Part shown: piece after piece, positions 24,928 through 33,343 of the stretch
How the letters are laid out: every line of letters starts with the position of its first letter
Position numbering within the stretch: the stretch's first letter is position 1
Assembly: GCA_003248805.1 (NCBI GenBank)
Contig: QFQY01000034.1
Span: 1-64,000 of the forward strand
Length of the DNA stretch: 64,000 bases
Source: Chelatococcus sp.
GTDB lineage: Bacteria; Pseudomonadota; Alphaproteobacteria; Rhizobiales; Beijerinckiaceae
Direction of reading: 5' to 3'
Position numbers and translations under genes: made by a program
Notes under the pieces: model-generated
Told to the model about the DNA's origin: nothing
The model's input: the letters and a program-made list of their open reading frames with translations, nothing else
Databases searched by the model: none

Positions 24928-25941
24928 ATGGACGACTTCAAACCCTTCATCGCCAAGGTCGCGACCGGCGCCACGCTCTCGCGCGACGAGGCGCGCGGCG
25001 CCTTCGACGCGATGCTCTCCGGCGAGGTCACCAATGCACAGGCCGCCGCCTTCCTGATGGCCATGCGCGTGCGCGGCGAGACGACCGAGGAGATCGCCGG
25101 CGCCGTTGGCGCCATGCGCGCCAAGATGCTGCGCGTGAAGGCGCCGGCGAACGCCGTCGACATCGTCGGCACCGGCGGCGATTCCTCCGGCTCCTACAAC
25201 GTCTCGACGCTCGCCGCGATCATCACGGCGGCCTGCGGCGTGCCCGTCGCCAAGCACGGGAACCGCGCCGCCTCCTCCCGCTCCGGCGCCGCCGACGTTC
25301 TGGCGGCGCTCGGCGTCAAGGTCGGGCTCGATGCCGTCGCGACCGAGCGCTGCATCAAGGAGGCCGGCGTCGGCTTCATGTTCGCGCCCACCCATCACGC
25401 CTCGATGCGCCATGTCGCCCCGGTGCGCACGGAGCTCGGCACGCGGACGATCTTCAATCTGGTCGGCCCGCTCTCGAATCCGGCGGGCGTCACGCGCCAG
25501 CTCATCGGCGCCTTCTCCGAGACCTGGCTCGAGCCGATGACGCAGGTGCTCGCCTCGCTCGGCTCGACGCGAGTCTGGGCGGTGCACGGCTCCGACGGGC
25601 TCGACGAGATCACCACCACCGGGCCGACGCGCGTCGTCTCGCTGGAGAACGGCAAGGTCGAGAGCTTCACGATCACGCCCGAGGATGTCGGGCTCGCCCA
25701 GGCACAGCCCGAGGATCTGCGCGGCGGCACGCCGGAGCGCAACGCGGCGGCCCTCCTCGCCGTCGTCGAGGGCGAGAAGACGGCGTATCGCGATATCGCC
25801 GCCTTCAACGCGGCCGCGGCGCTGCTCGTGGCCGGCAAGGCCGGCGACCTGCGCGACGGGCTGGCCCGGGCCGAGGCCGCGCTGGATTCCGGCAAGGCGC
25901 GGGCGACCCTCGCCGCGCTGATCGACAGCTCCAACGGGTGA
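24928..25941 (+). CDS. trpD: Anthranilate phosphoribosyltransferase TrpD
   Basis: A 337-residue enzyme transferring phosphoribose from PRPP to anthranilate, the second tryptophan-specific step. The PRPP/Mg site GTGGDSSGSYNVST is intact, as are KHGNRAASSRSGAADVLAALG, FMFAPTHHASMRHVAPVRTELGTRTIFNLVGPLSNPA and AVHGSDGLDEI, the complete TrpD signature set. The length is standard. It sits between trpG and trpC in the same operon, with gaps of 13 and 7 bases. Confidence 0.97.
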   Translation: MDDFKPFIAKVATGATLSRDEARGAFDAMLSGEVTNAQAAAFLMAMRVRGETTEEIAGAVGAMRAKMLRVKAPANAVDIVGTGGDSSGSYNVSTLAAIITAACGVPVAKHGNRAASSRSGAADVLAALGVKVGLDAVATERCIKEAGVGFMFAPTHHASMRHVAPVRTELGTRTIFNLVGPLSNPAGVTRQLIGAFSETWLEPMTQVLASLGSTRVWAVHGSDGLDEITTTGPTRVVSLENGKVESFTITPEDVGLAQAQPEDLRGGTPERNAAALLAVVEGEKTAYRDIAAFNAAAALLVAGKAGDLRDGLARAEAALDSGKARATLAALIDSSNG

Positions 25942-25948
25942 GGCGCAG

Positions 25949-26761
25949 ATGAGCGACATCCTCGCCCGCATCGAGGCCTACAAGCGCGAGGAGATCGCCG
26001 CCGCCAAGGCCGCCATCCCCTTCGCCGAGATCGAGCGCCGCGCCCGCGCGGCCGGCACGTCGCGCCGCTTCGCAGACGCCATGGCGGCGAAGATGAGCGC
26101 GGGCCTTCCGGCCCTGATCGCCGAGATCAAGAAGGCGAGCCCGTCCAAGGGGTTGATCCGGCCCGATTTCGATCCGCCCGCCTTCGCGCGCGCCTATGCG
26201 CAGGGCGGCGCGGCCTGCGTCTCCGTCCTCACCGACGCGCCCTCCTTCCAGGGCCGGCCGGAGTATCTGGCGCAGGCGCGCGAGGCCTCGGGATTGCCGG
26301 CACTGCGCAAGGACTTCCTGTACGATCCCTATCAGGTCTTCGAGGCCCGCGCCTGGGGCGCCGACTGCATCCTGATCATCATGGCGGGCGTCGACGACGC
26401 CACCGCGCGGGATCTCGACGCCGCCGCGCGCGAGCTCGGCATGGACGTGCTGGTCGAGGTCCACGACGATGCGGAGCTCGACCGGGCGCTGGCGCTCGAA
26501 AGCCGCCTGCTCGGCATCAACAACCGCGACCTGCGCGATTTCCACGTCGATCTCGCGGTGACGGAGCGCCTCGCGCCGCGCGTGCCGGCCGGCCGGATCG
26601 TCATCAGCGAGAGCGGCATCTTCACCCATGACGATATCCTCCGCCTGAACCGCGTCGGCGTCGGCGCCTTCCTGGTCGGCGAGAGCCTGATGCGGCAGGA
26701 CGACGTCGCCGCCGCGACCCGGACGCTGCTCGGCGGCGAGGCCCGCGAGAGCGCCGCGTGA
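25949..26761 (+). CDS. trpC: Indole-3-glycerol phosphate synthase TrpC
   Basis: A 270-residue (beta-alpha)8 enzyme converting CdRP to indole-3-glycerol phosphate. Catalytic and phosphate-binding segments are visible: LIAEIKKASPSKGLIR, LRKDFLYDPYQV, LVEVHDDAELDRAL, LGINNRDLRDFHVD and VISESGIFTHDD. GAGG lies 5 bases before the ATG. The stop overlaps the GTG start of moaC (GTGA), a common translational coupling. Confidence 0.97.
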   Translation: MSDILARIEAYKREEIAAAKAAIPFAEIERRARAAGTSRRFADAMAAKMSAGLPALIAEIKKASPSKGLIRPDFDPPAFARAYAQGGAACVSVLTDAPSFQGRPEYLAQAREASGLPALRKDFLYDPYQVFEARAWGADCILIIMAGVDDATARDLDAAARELGMDVLVEVHDDAELDRALALESRLLGINNRDLRDFHVDLAVTERLAPRVPAGRIVISESGIFTHDDILRLNRVGVGAFLVGESLMRQDDVAAATRTLLGGEARESAA

Positions 26762-27240
26762 GCCGGCTGAGCCATCTCGACGCCGCCGGGCAGGCGCATA
26801 TGGTCGATGTCGGCGCCAAGGCCGAGACCGCCCGCATGGCCGTGGCCGAAGGGCGCGTCGTGATGCTGCCCGAGACGCTCGCCATCGTCCGCGACGGCAA
26901 CGCCAAGAAGGGCGACGTGCTCGGCACGGCCCGGCTCGCCGGGATCATGGCCGCCAAGCGCACCCATGAGCTCATTCCGCTCTGCCATCCGCTGCTGATC
27001 GAGAAGGTCGCCGTCGACCTCGCGATCGACGAGAGCCTGCCGGGCGTGACCGTTCGCGCCGAGGTGCGCATGAGCGGACGCACCGGCGTCGAGATGGAGG
27101 CGCTGACCGCCTGCAGCGTCGCCTGCCTGACGGTCTACGACATGGTCAAGGCGGTGGATCGCGGCATGCGGATCGAGGGCATCCGGCTCCTCCACAAGTC
27201 GGGCGGCAAGTCGGGCGTCTACGAGGTGGAGCCCGCCTGA
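26758..27240 (+). CDS. moaC: Cyclic pyranopterin monophosphate synthase MoaC
   Basis: A 160-residue enzyme of molybdenum cofactor biosynthesis; acting after MoaA, it makes cyclic pyranopterin monophosphate. Signature stretches are HMVDVGAKAETARMAVAEG, AAKRTHELIPLCHPL, SGRTGVEMEALTACSVACLTVYDM and KSGGKSGVYE. It starts with GTG overlapping the trpC stop and ends overlapping the moeA start (TGATG). Linkage of trpDC with moaC-moeA is a conserved alphaproteobacterial arrangement. Confidence 0.96.
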   Translation: MSRLSHLDAAGQAHMVDVGAKAETARMAVAEGRVVMLPETLAIVRDGNAKKGDVLGTARLAGIMAAKRTHELIPLCHPLLIEKVAVDLAIDESLPGVTVRAEVRMSGRTGVEMEALTACSVACLTVYDMVKAVDRGMRIEGIRLLHKSGGKSGVYEVEPA

Positions 27241-28451
27241 TGGCGTTGACGCCCGTCCGCGTCGCGCTGGAGGCGCTGATCGCCAGCGTGCCGGGGCCGA
27301 CGGCGCCAGAGACTCTGCCCTTGGCGGATTGCGCCGGACGGGTTCTCGCCGCGGATGTCGCGGCGCTCCGGACCCATCCGCCCTTCGCCAATTCCGCCAT
27401 GGACGGCTATGCCGTGCGCGCCGACGACATCCCGGCCGGGGCCAGCCTGTCCGTCATCGGCGAAGCCGCAGCCGGGCGGGGCTTCTCCGGAACGGTCGGC
27501 ACAGGCGAAGCGGTCCGCATCTTCACCGGCGCGCCATTGCCCGACGGAGCCGACACCATCCTGATCCAGGAGAACGCCGAGGGCGTCGGCACGCCGACCA
27601 TCCGCGTCGTCGAGAGTACGGCGCGCGGGCGTTTCGTCCGCGCCGCCGGTCTCGACTTCACGCAGGGCGATGTGCTGCTCACCGCCGGGCGTATGCTCGA
27701 CGGCGCGGCGCTCGGGCTGTGTGCCGCGATGGGGCACCCGGCTCTGACCGTGCGCGGAAAGCCGCTGGTCGCGATTCTCGCCACTGGAGACGAGCTGGTC
27801 CTGCCCGGCGAACCGATCGGGCCGGATCAGATCGTCGCTTCGAACAGCTTCGCCATCGCCGCGCTGGCGCAGGCCGCCGGTGCGCGCATCCTCGACCTCG
27901 GCATCGCCCGCGACGACCACGCCGACCTCGCGCTCAAGATCGGGCAAGCCCGCCAGGCCGGCGCCGACGTGCTCGTCACCCTCGGCGGCGCCTCGGTCGG
28001 CGCGCATGACCTCGTCCAGGAAGCGCTCACCCGGCAGGGCATGACCCTCGGCTTCTGGAAGATCGCCATGCGCCCGGGCAAGCCGATGATGACCGGCAGG
28101 CTCGGCCCCATGGTCGCGCTCGGCCTGCCCGGCAGCCCCGTCTCGTCGATCGTCTGCGGCCACCTCTTCCTGCTGCCGCTGATAGAAGCCCTGCTCGGCC
28201 TGCCCGCCCCCGGGCGCGACCGCAGCGAGCGCGCCATCCTCGGAGGTGATTTGCCGGCAAATGACGAGCGCGAGGACTATCTGCGCGCAGACCTCGCGGC
28301 CACGCCCGAGGGCTGGCTCGCGACGCCGTTCGGCAAGCAGGATTCCTCGATGCTGGCGACGCTGGCGAAGGCGAAGGCACTGATCATCAGGCCGGCTCAT
28401 GCAGGCCCCGCGGCAGCCGGCTCGCCCTGCCGCATCCTGAGGCTGCGCTGA
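27240..28451 (+). CDS. moeA: Molybdopterin molybdenumtransferase MoeA
   Basis: A 403-residue enzyme inserting molybdate into adenylylated molybdopterin. PFANSAMDGYAVRADD at the N-terminus, IFTGAPLPDGADTILIQE, ILATGDELVLPGEP, TLGGASVGAHDLV and MRPGKPMMTGRLG are the standard motifs of the four-domain MoeA fold. Its start shares one base with the moaC stop. It is the last gene of the trp-mo operon; lexA follows after 86 bases with its own promoter. Confidence 0.96.
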   Translation: MALTPVRVALEALIASVPGPTAPETLPLADCAGRVLAADVAALRTHPPFANSAMDGYAVRADDIPAGASLSVIGEAAAGRGFSGTVGTGEAVRIFTGAPLPDGADTILIQENAEGVGTPTIRVVESTARGRFVRAAGLDFTQGDVLLTAGRMLDGAALGLCAAMGHPALTVRGKPLVAILATGDELVLPGEPIGPDQIVASNSFAIAALAQAAGARILDLGIARDDHADLALKIGQARQAGADVLVTLGGASVGAHDLVQEALTRQGMTLGFWKIAMRPGKPMMTGRLGPMVALGLPGSPVSSIVCGHLFLLPLIEALLGLPAPGRDRSERAILGGDLPANDEREDYLRADLAATPEGWLATPFGKQDSSMLATLAKAKALIIRPAHAGPAAAGSPCRILRLR

Positions 28452-28461
28452 CGCCGGCCGC

Positions 28462-28505
28462 TTGCGGAACACAACACGAACGTGTAGGGTGTTCGTGATT
28501 TGTTT
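28462..28505 (+). promoter_or_regulatory. lexA promoter with two LexA boxes
   Basis: Perfect box GAAC-N7-GAAC at 28467-28481 and a one-mismatch box GTTC-N7-GTTT at 28491-28505. A candidate promoter, TTGCGG (28462-28467), 17-base spacer, TAGGGT (28485-28490), places box 1 in the spacer and box 2 directly against the -10. The boxes match the known alphaproteobacterial LexA direct-repeat consensus, so lexA is expected to repress itself. Confidence 0.85.
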
Positions 28506-28537
28506 CGAATCTGCGTCGCAGGACGACGGCGGGGACC

Positions 28538-29236
28538 ATGCTGACACGCAAACAGTTCGAGCTGCTTCGCTTCATTCACGAACGTCTGCGTGAGAGCGGC
28601 GTCCCTCCCTCCTTCGACGAGATGAAGGACGCGCTCGACCTCAAGTCGAAATCGGGCATCCACCGGCTGATCATGGCGCTGGAAGAGCGTGGCTTCATCC
28701 GCCGCCTGCCGAACCGCGCCCGCGCGCTCGAGGTCATCAAGATGCCGGACGGGGCCGGGAACGCTCCGGCGGCCCGTGGCCGCTTCAACCCCTCCGTCGT
28801 GCAGGGCGGCCTCGGCAAGGTGCGGCCGGTCACGTCCGAGGAAGAGCCGCGCGGCACCGTGGCCGTGCCGGTCATGGGCCGGATCGCGGCCGGCACGCCG
28901 ATCTCGGCGATCCAGAGCCGCAGCCACACCGTCGCGCTTCCCGCGGACATGCTCGGCGGTGGCGAGCATTACGCGCTGGAGGTCAGGGGCGATTCGATGG
29001 TGGAGGCCGGCATTCTCGACGGCGACACCGTCATCATCCGCAAGCAGGACACCGCGAACACCGGCGATATCGTGGTCGCGCTCATCGACGACGAGGAGGC
29101 GACGTTGAAGCGGCTGCGCAAGCGTGGCTCGTCGATCGCACTCGAAGCCGCCAACCCGGCCTATGAGACGCGCGTGCTCGGCCCCGACCGGGTCCGCATT
29201 CAGGGCCGCCTCGTCAATCTGATGCGCCGTTACTGA
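28538..29236 (+). CDS. lexA: LexA repressor, SOS regulator
   Basis: A 232-residue repressor. The N-terminal winged helix-turn-helix (MLTRKQFELLRFIHERLRESGVPPSFDEM, recognition segment LKSKSGIHRLIMALEERGFI) reads the GTTC-N7-GTTC operator. A linker of about 40 residues leads to the self-cleaving S24 peptidase domain: scissile Ala118-Gly119, nucleophile Ser153 in RGDSMVEAG and Lys191 in EATLKRL. RecA-stimulated cleavage induces the SOS response. Two boxes upstream show autoregulation, and a second promoter of matching design occurs at 55854-55896 in this window. The 3' end overlaps convergent comEC by 7 bases. Confidence 0.97.
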   Translation: MLTRKQFELLRFIHERLRESGVPPSFDEMKDALDLKSKSGIHRLIMALEERGFIRRLPNRARALEVIKMPDGAGNAPAARGRFNPSVVQGGLGKVRPVTSEEEPRGTVAVPVMGRIAAGTPISAIQSRSHTVALPADMLGGGEHYALEVRGDSMVEAGILDGDTVIIRKQDTANTGDIVVALIDDEEATLKRLRKRGSSIALEAANPAYETRVLGPDRVRIQGRLVNLMRRY

Positions 29237-31482
29237 AGGCGTTCCGGCTCGGCGCCGTCGGCATCGGACGGTGCGGCGCCGGGTTGTCGCGGCATCGCGG
29301 GAGTATCGGGCCTGCTGCGGTGCCAGGGCCGTTCGCCGGTCCGGGCTTCCGCCGCGTTGCGCGTCCATCCGTCGCCACGCCGGTAGAGGGCGACCGCGCC
29401 TTCTCGCATCAGGGCCGAGCGCTCGATGAGCTGCGCCGCGCAGGCTCCGTTCCAGGGGATCGGGGTGATGACGAGATCGGCGCGGCGGCAGTCCTCGACG
29501 ATGGCGAGGCGATCGCGCGCGAAGGCGATGCTGCGGCCTTCGGGCGTGCGCAGGACGCAGCCCAGAGCATCGCAGGCGGCGCCCTTGCCGAGGCTGGCAT
29601 CGTCCGGCGGGCGCGCATCACCATCGCCCGCCAGCCATTGCTGGAGCACGAAGCGGCTGGGCTTGCCCGCGATGGCGAGCCGCCCGTCCCCGCCTCTGAC
29701 GGCCACGCCGGAGCCGTCGCGCTCGACCAGGATCTCCGGACGCTCCGGCTTGGCGGCCACCGCCACCCCGACGGCCAGCGGCAGGATGGCGAGGAGCCTG
29801 AGCCGGGTCGTCCACAGCGTGATCCAGAGCAAGGCCGCCGCGAAGCAGCCGAGGGCCGCCGGGCCGAAGGCCGCGAGCACCAGCGTCGAATGGTCGATCG
29901 ACGCGACCCAATGCGCGAGCTTGAGCACGAGGTCGGACGCGAAGCCCATCAGCGCCCAGGCCGGCCAATCGAGCCCGAACGGATAGGCGAGCACGCCGAA
30001 CACCGCCGCCGGCATGACGATCAGCGAGACGAAAGGCAGCGCGAGCGCATTTCCGAGCAGGCCGAAGGGATTGAAGGTCTGGAAGTGATAGGCGCCGAAG
30101 GGCGCGGTCGCTGCCGTCGCGATGATCGTCGTGGCGACGATGCCGATCGCGGCCGTGATCATCGGGCGCAGCGGCCAGGGCAGCGGCGAGGGAGGCACGC
30201 CGCGCTCGCGCCCCTCCCAGCGTTCGGCGAAGGCGATGAGCGCGGCCACCGCGCCGAAAGACATCTGGAAGCTCGGGCCCAGCAGCGCCTCGGGCTCGCG
30301 CAGCAGCACGATCATCGCCGCCAGCGCGAGATTGCGCATGCTCAGCGCCGCGCGGTCGAACAGGATCGCGCCCAGCATCACGAGCGTCATGATGAAGGAG
30401 CGGACCGTCGCCACCTCCGCGCCGGAGAACACGCAATAGGCGGCGGCGCCCGCCATGGCGGCCAGCGCGGCGATCTTCTTGATCGGCCATCGCAGCGCGA
30501 GCGTCCCGGACAGCGCCAGCATGGCCCGCACCAGCCAGAAGATCGTGCCGGCCGCCAGCACCATGTGCAGGCCCGAGATCGAGACGATGTGGTAGATGCC
30601 GGCCGCCCGGAGATCGGCATTCGTCGTCTCGCTGATCAGGCCGCGCTTGCCGGTGACGAGGGCGGCCGCCATGGCCCCGGCCTGCCCGCCCCCCGCCTCG
30701 GCGATGCGTTGCGTCAGCGCGTTGCGCGCGGCGTCGATCGCCGCAGCCCAGACGATGCCGGCGGGTGGCAGGACGGGCGGCGGCGTCACGGTGATGCGCC
30801 CCGCGATGCTGCCGACCGCGCCGATCCCCCGAAAGAAGGCGTCGCGCCCGAAATCGTAGCCACCGGGTTGCGCCGGGCCGGGGGGCGGAAGCAGCCGCGC
30901 CGTCGCGCTGATATGCGCCCCCGGCGCCACGGAGCCCGAGCGGATCGAGACGCGCACCCGGCGCGGCCTGCCCTCGGGCGCGACGCCGGCCATGCCGGTC
31001 GTCAGCAGGACGATCCGGGCGCCGGCATCCCGCGCCTCCACGGATTCGACGAAACCCGAGATCTGGCCGATGCGCGGCGCCTCCAGGATCGGCGCGCCCA
31101 CGCTCGCCGTGCGCCACGAGGCGGCGGCGAAGCCCGCGAACGCCGCCGCCGCGCCGAGACAGAGAAGCGGCACGATCCTGCGCCGGCGAAGCAGGATGGA
31201 GAGCCCGGCGGCAAGCAGGAATGCCACCGCCGGAGCCCATGCCGCGGGTTCGCGATCGGCCGCGAAATAGAGCAGGATCCCGGCCCCCATCGCGACCGGA
31301 AGCCAGAGAAAGAGCCGCCGGCGCTCGGCCTCCCGCGCCAGCGCCTCGCCCAGGCGGTGCCGCCAGCCCTCGAGCCATGCCGCGAGGCCCGCGCCGCCGA
31401 GCGCGAGCAGGGGTGGACGCACGAGCAGCACGGCTGCGCGCGCGCCGCGCGGTCGCCCTCGTCCCGGCGCATCCGCATCCAC
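29230..31482 (-). CDS. comEC: ComEC/Rec2 family DNA-uptake channel protein
   Basis: A 750-residue polytopic membrane protein. After a basic N-terminus come two membrane helices (about 58-95), a DUF4131-type OB-like region (GFVESVEARDAGARIVLL) and the Competence domain with HIVSISGLHMVLAAG, FSGAEVATVRSFIM and YHFQTFNPFGLLGNALALPFVSL. The C-terminal 150 residues occupy the place of the metallo-beta-lactamase-like nuclease of Bacillus ComEC, but no HxHxDH motif is visible, so DNA degradation through this domain is unlikely. It starts with GTG at 31482. It is divergent from gltX and convergent with lexA. Confidence 0.9.
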   Translation of the reverse strand: MDADAPGRGRPRGARAAVLLVRPPLLALGGAGLAAWLEGWRHRLGEALAREAERRRLFLWLPVAMGAGILLYFAADREPAAWAPAVAFLLAAGLSILLRRRRIVPLLCLGAAAAFAGFAAASWRTASVGAPILEAPRIGQISGFVESVEARDAGARIVLLTTGMAGVAPEGRPRRVRVSIRSGSVAPGAHISATARLLPPPGPAQPGGYDFGRDAFFRGIGAVGSIAGRITVTPPPVLPPAGIVWAAAIDAARNALTQRIAEAGGGQAGAMAAALVTGKRGLISETTNADLRAAGIYHIVSISGLHMVLAAGTIFWLVRAMLALSGTLALRWPIKKIAALAAMAGAAAYCVFSGAEVATVRSFIMTLVMLGAILFDRAALSMRNLALAAMIVLLREPEALLGPSFQMSFGAVAALIAFAERWEGRERGVPPSPLPWPLRPMITAAIGIVATTIIATAATAPFGAYHFQTFNPFGLLGNALALPFVSLIVMPAAVFGVLAYPFGLDWPAWALMGFASDLVLKLAHWVASIDHSTLVLAAFGPAALGCFAAALLWITLWTTRLRLLAILPLAVGVAVAAKPERPEILVERDGSGVAVRGGDGRLAIAGKPSRFVLQQWLAGDGDARPPDDASLGKGAACDALGCVLRTPEGRSIAFARDRLAIVEDCRRADLVITPIPWNGACAAQLIERSALMREGAVALYRRGDGWTRNAAEARTGERPWHRSRPDTPAMPRQPGAAPSDADGAEPERLQ

Positions 31483-31637
31483 GGCCCAGATACTCCCCCT
31501 GCCGCGTCGGAACCCCTTAACGCGGCCGCCATAGCCATGTTACAGGGGCCGCGCCGGATGTCATGCCGCCCGGCGACACCCTCGCGTCTTTTTGGATCCG
31601 GGCGCCGCGAAACCGGCCGGATGGAGTTACGCCTTCC

Positions 31638-33056
31638 ATGAGCGATGCCGTCGTCACGCGCTTTGCCCCCTCGCCCACCGGGTTTCTCCATATCGGCGGA
31701 GGCCGCACGGCACTGTTCAACTGGCTCTATGCCCGCCATCGCGGCGGCAAGATGCTGCTGCGCATCGAGGACACCGACCGCGAACGCTCGACCGACGCCG
31801 CCATCACCGCGATCCTCGACGGGCTCTCCTGGCTCGGCCTCGATTGGGACGGCGACACCGTCTACCAGTTCGCCCGCGCCGCGCGCCATCGCGAGGTCGC
31901 GGAGCAGATGCTGGCGGCGGGCACGGCCTATCACTGCTACGCCACGCCGGCCGAGCTCGAGGAGATGCGCGAGAAGGCCCGCGCCGAGGGCAAACCGTTG
32001 CGCTATGACGGCCGCTGGCGCGATCGCGATCCGAAGACGGCGCCTGCCGGCGTCAAGCCGGTGATCCGCCTGCGCGCTCCCCAGACCGGCGAGACCGTGG
32101 TCGAGGACGAGGTGCAGGGCCGCGTCGTCTGGCAGAACGAGAATCTCGACGATCTCGTGCTGCTGCGCTCGGACGGCACGCCGACCTATATGCTCGCCGT
32201 CGTCGTCGACGATCACGACATGGGCGTGACCCATGTCATCCGCGGCGACGACCACCTGACCAACGCCGCCCGGCAGACGCAGATCTACAACGCGCTCGGC
32301 TGGAAGGTGCCGAGCATGTCGCATATCCCGCTGATCCACGGGCCGGACGGAGCGAAGCTCTCCAAGCGCCACGGCGCCCTCGGCGTCGACGCCTATCGCT
32401 CGATGGGCTATCTGCCGGTGGCCCTGCGCAACTATCTGCTGCGGCTCGGCTGGAGCCATGGCGACCAGGAGATCTTCTCGACGCAGGAGATGATCGAGCT
32501 GTTCAACCTGAGCTCGATCGGCCGCTCCCCGGCCCGCTTCGATTTCGCCAAGCTGGAGAGCCTGAACGGCCTCTATATGCGCCAGTCGAGCGATCGTGAT
32601 CTGCTCGAGGCGCTCAAGGTCATCCTGCCCGAGATCGGCCCGCCGCGCGGCCTGCCCGCCACGCTTCCGGCGGAGCTGGAGGCCAAGTTCCTGGCCGCCA
32701 TGCCGGGGCTGAAGGAGCGCGCCAAGACCCTCGTGGAACTCCTCGACAGCGCCTTCTATCTCTACGCCCCGCGTCCGCTCAAACTGGACGAGAAGGCCGC
32801 CGCCCTGCTGGATGCCCCCGCGCGCCAGCGTCTCGCGGGCCTGAACGATGTTCTCGCCGCCGTGAACGACTGGACCCCACCGGCGCTGGAAGCCGCCGTG
32901 CGCGCCTATGCCGAGGCGGAGGGGCTGAAGCTCGGCCAGGCCGCCCAGCCGCTGCGCGCCGCGCTGACGGGCCGGGCCATGTCGCCGGGGCTGTTCGACG
33001 TCATGGCCGTGCTCGGCCGCGAGGAGACGCTGGCGCGGCTCGCCGACCAGCGTTGA
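31638..33056 (+). CDS. gltX: Glutamate--tRNA ligase
   Basis: A 472-residue class I aminoacyl-tRNA synthetase. The ATP motifs are intact: RFAPSPTGFLHIGG (HIGH equivalent at His18) and KLSKR (KMSKS equivalent, Lys240). DDHDMGVTHVIRGDDH marks the discriminating class. Alphaproteobacteria commonly have two GltX copies and make Gln-tRNA via GatCAB; which copy this is cannot be told here. The ATG at 31638 yields the canonical N-terminus, with GGAG upstream. gltA follows after 287 bases, which hold no visible gene and are presumably its leader and promoter. Confidence 0.96.
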   Translation: MSDAVVTRFAPSPTGFLHIGGGRTALFNWLYARHRGGKMLLRIEDTDRERSTDAAITAILDGLSWLGLDWDGDTVYQFARAARHREVAEQMLAAGTAYHCYATPAELEEMREKARAEGKPLRYDGRWRDRDPKTAPAGVKPVIRLRAPQTGETVVEDEVQGRVVWQNENLDDLVLLRSDGTPTYMLAVVVDDHDMGVTHVIRGDDHLTNAARQTQIYNALGWKVPSMSHIPLIHGPDGAKLSKRHGALGVDAYRSMGYLPVALRNYLLRLGWSHGDQEIFSTQEMIELFNLSSIGRSPARFDFAKLESLNGLYMRQSSDRDLLEALKVILPEIGPPRGLPATLPAELEAKFLAAMPGLKERAKTLVELLDSAFYLYAPRPLKLDEKAAALLDAPARQRLAGLNDVLAAVNDWTPPALEAAVRAYAEAEGLKLGQAAQPLRAALTGRAMSPGLFDVMAVLGREETLARLADQR

Positions 33057-33343
33057 GCGCCGCGCGGGACCGTCTTTCGGCTCGGTTGAACGCCCCCGGC
33101 AAATGGTCTAGTGACGCGGCTGGTGATCCCGTGCCCCGGAACTTCGCCGAGGCATGGATATTGCTTGAAAATCAGTTGGATGAACCCGCCCCCACCCCGT
33201 TTTCGACATTCTCCCGTCATCTCGGGTCGCTCCAGTGTCCTGCGTCCTTTTCGGTCGCCGCGCGGAGCACCCTTTCGGGCAGCCGGACTTGCGGACGAGC
33301 GTGACAGCCACTGACAGCACGAGCCTTGAAAGGATCGGTATCG

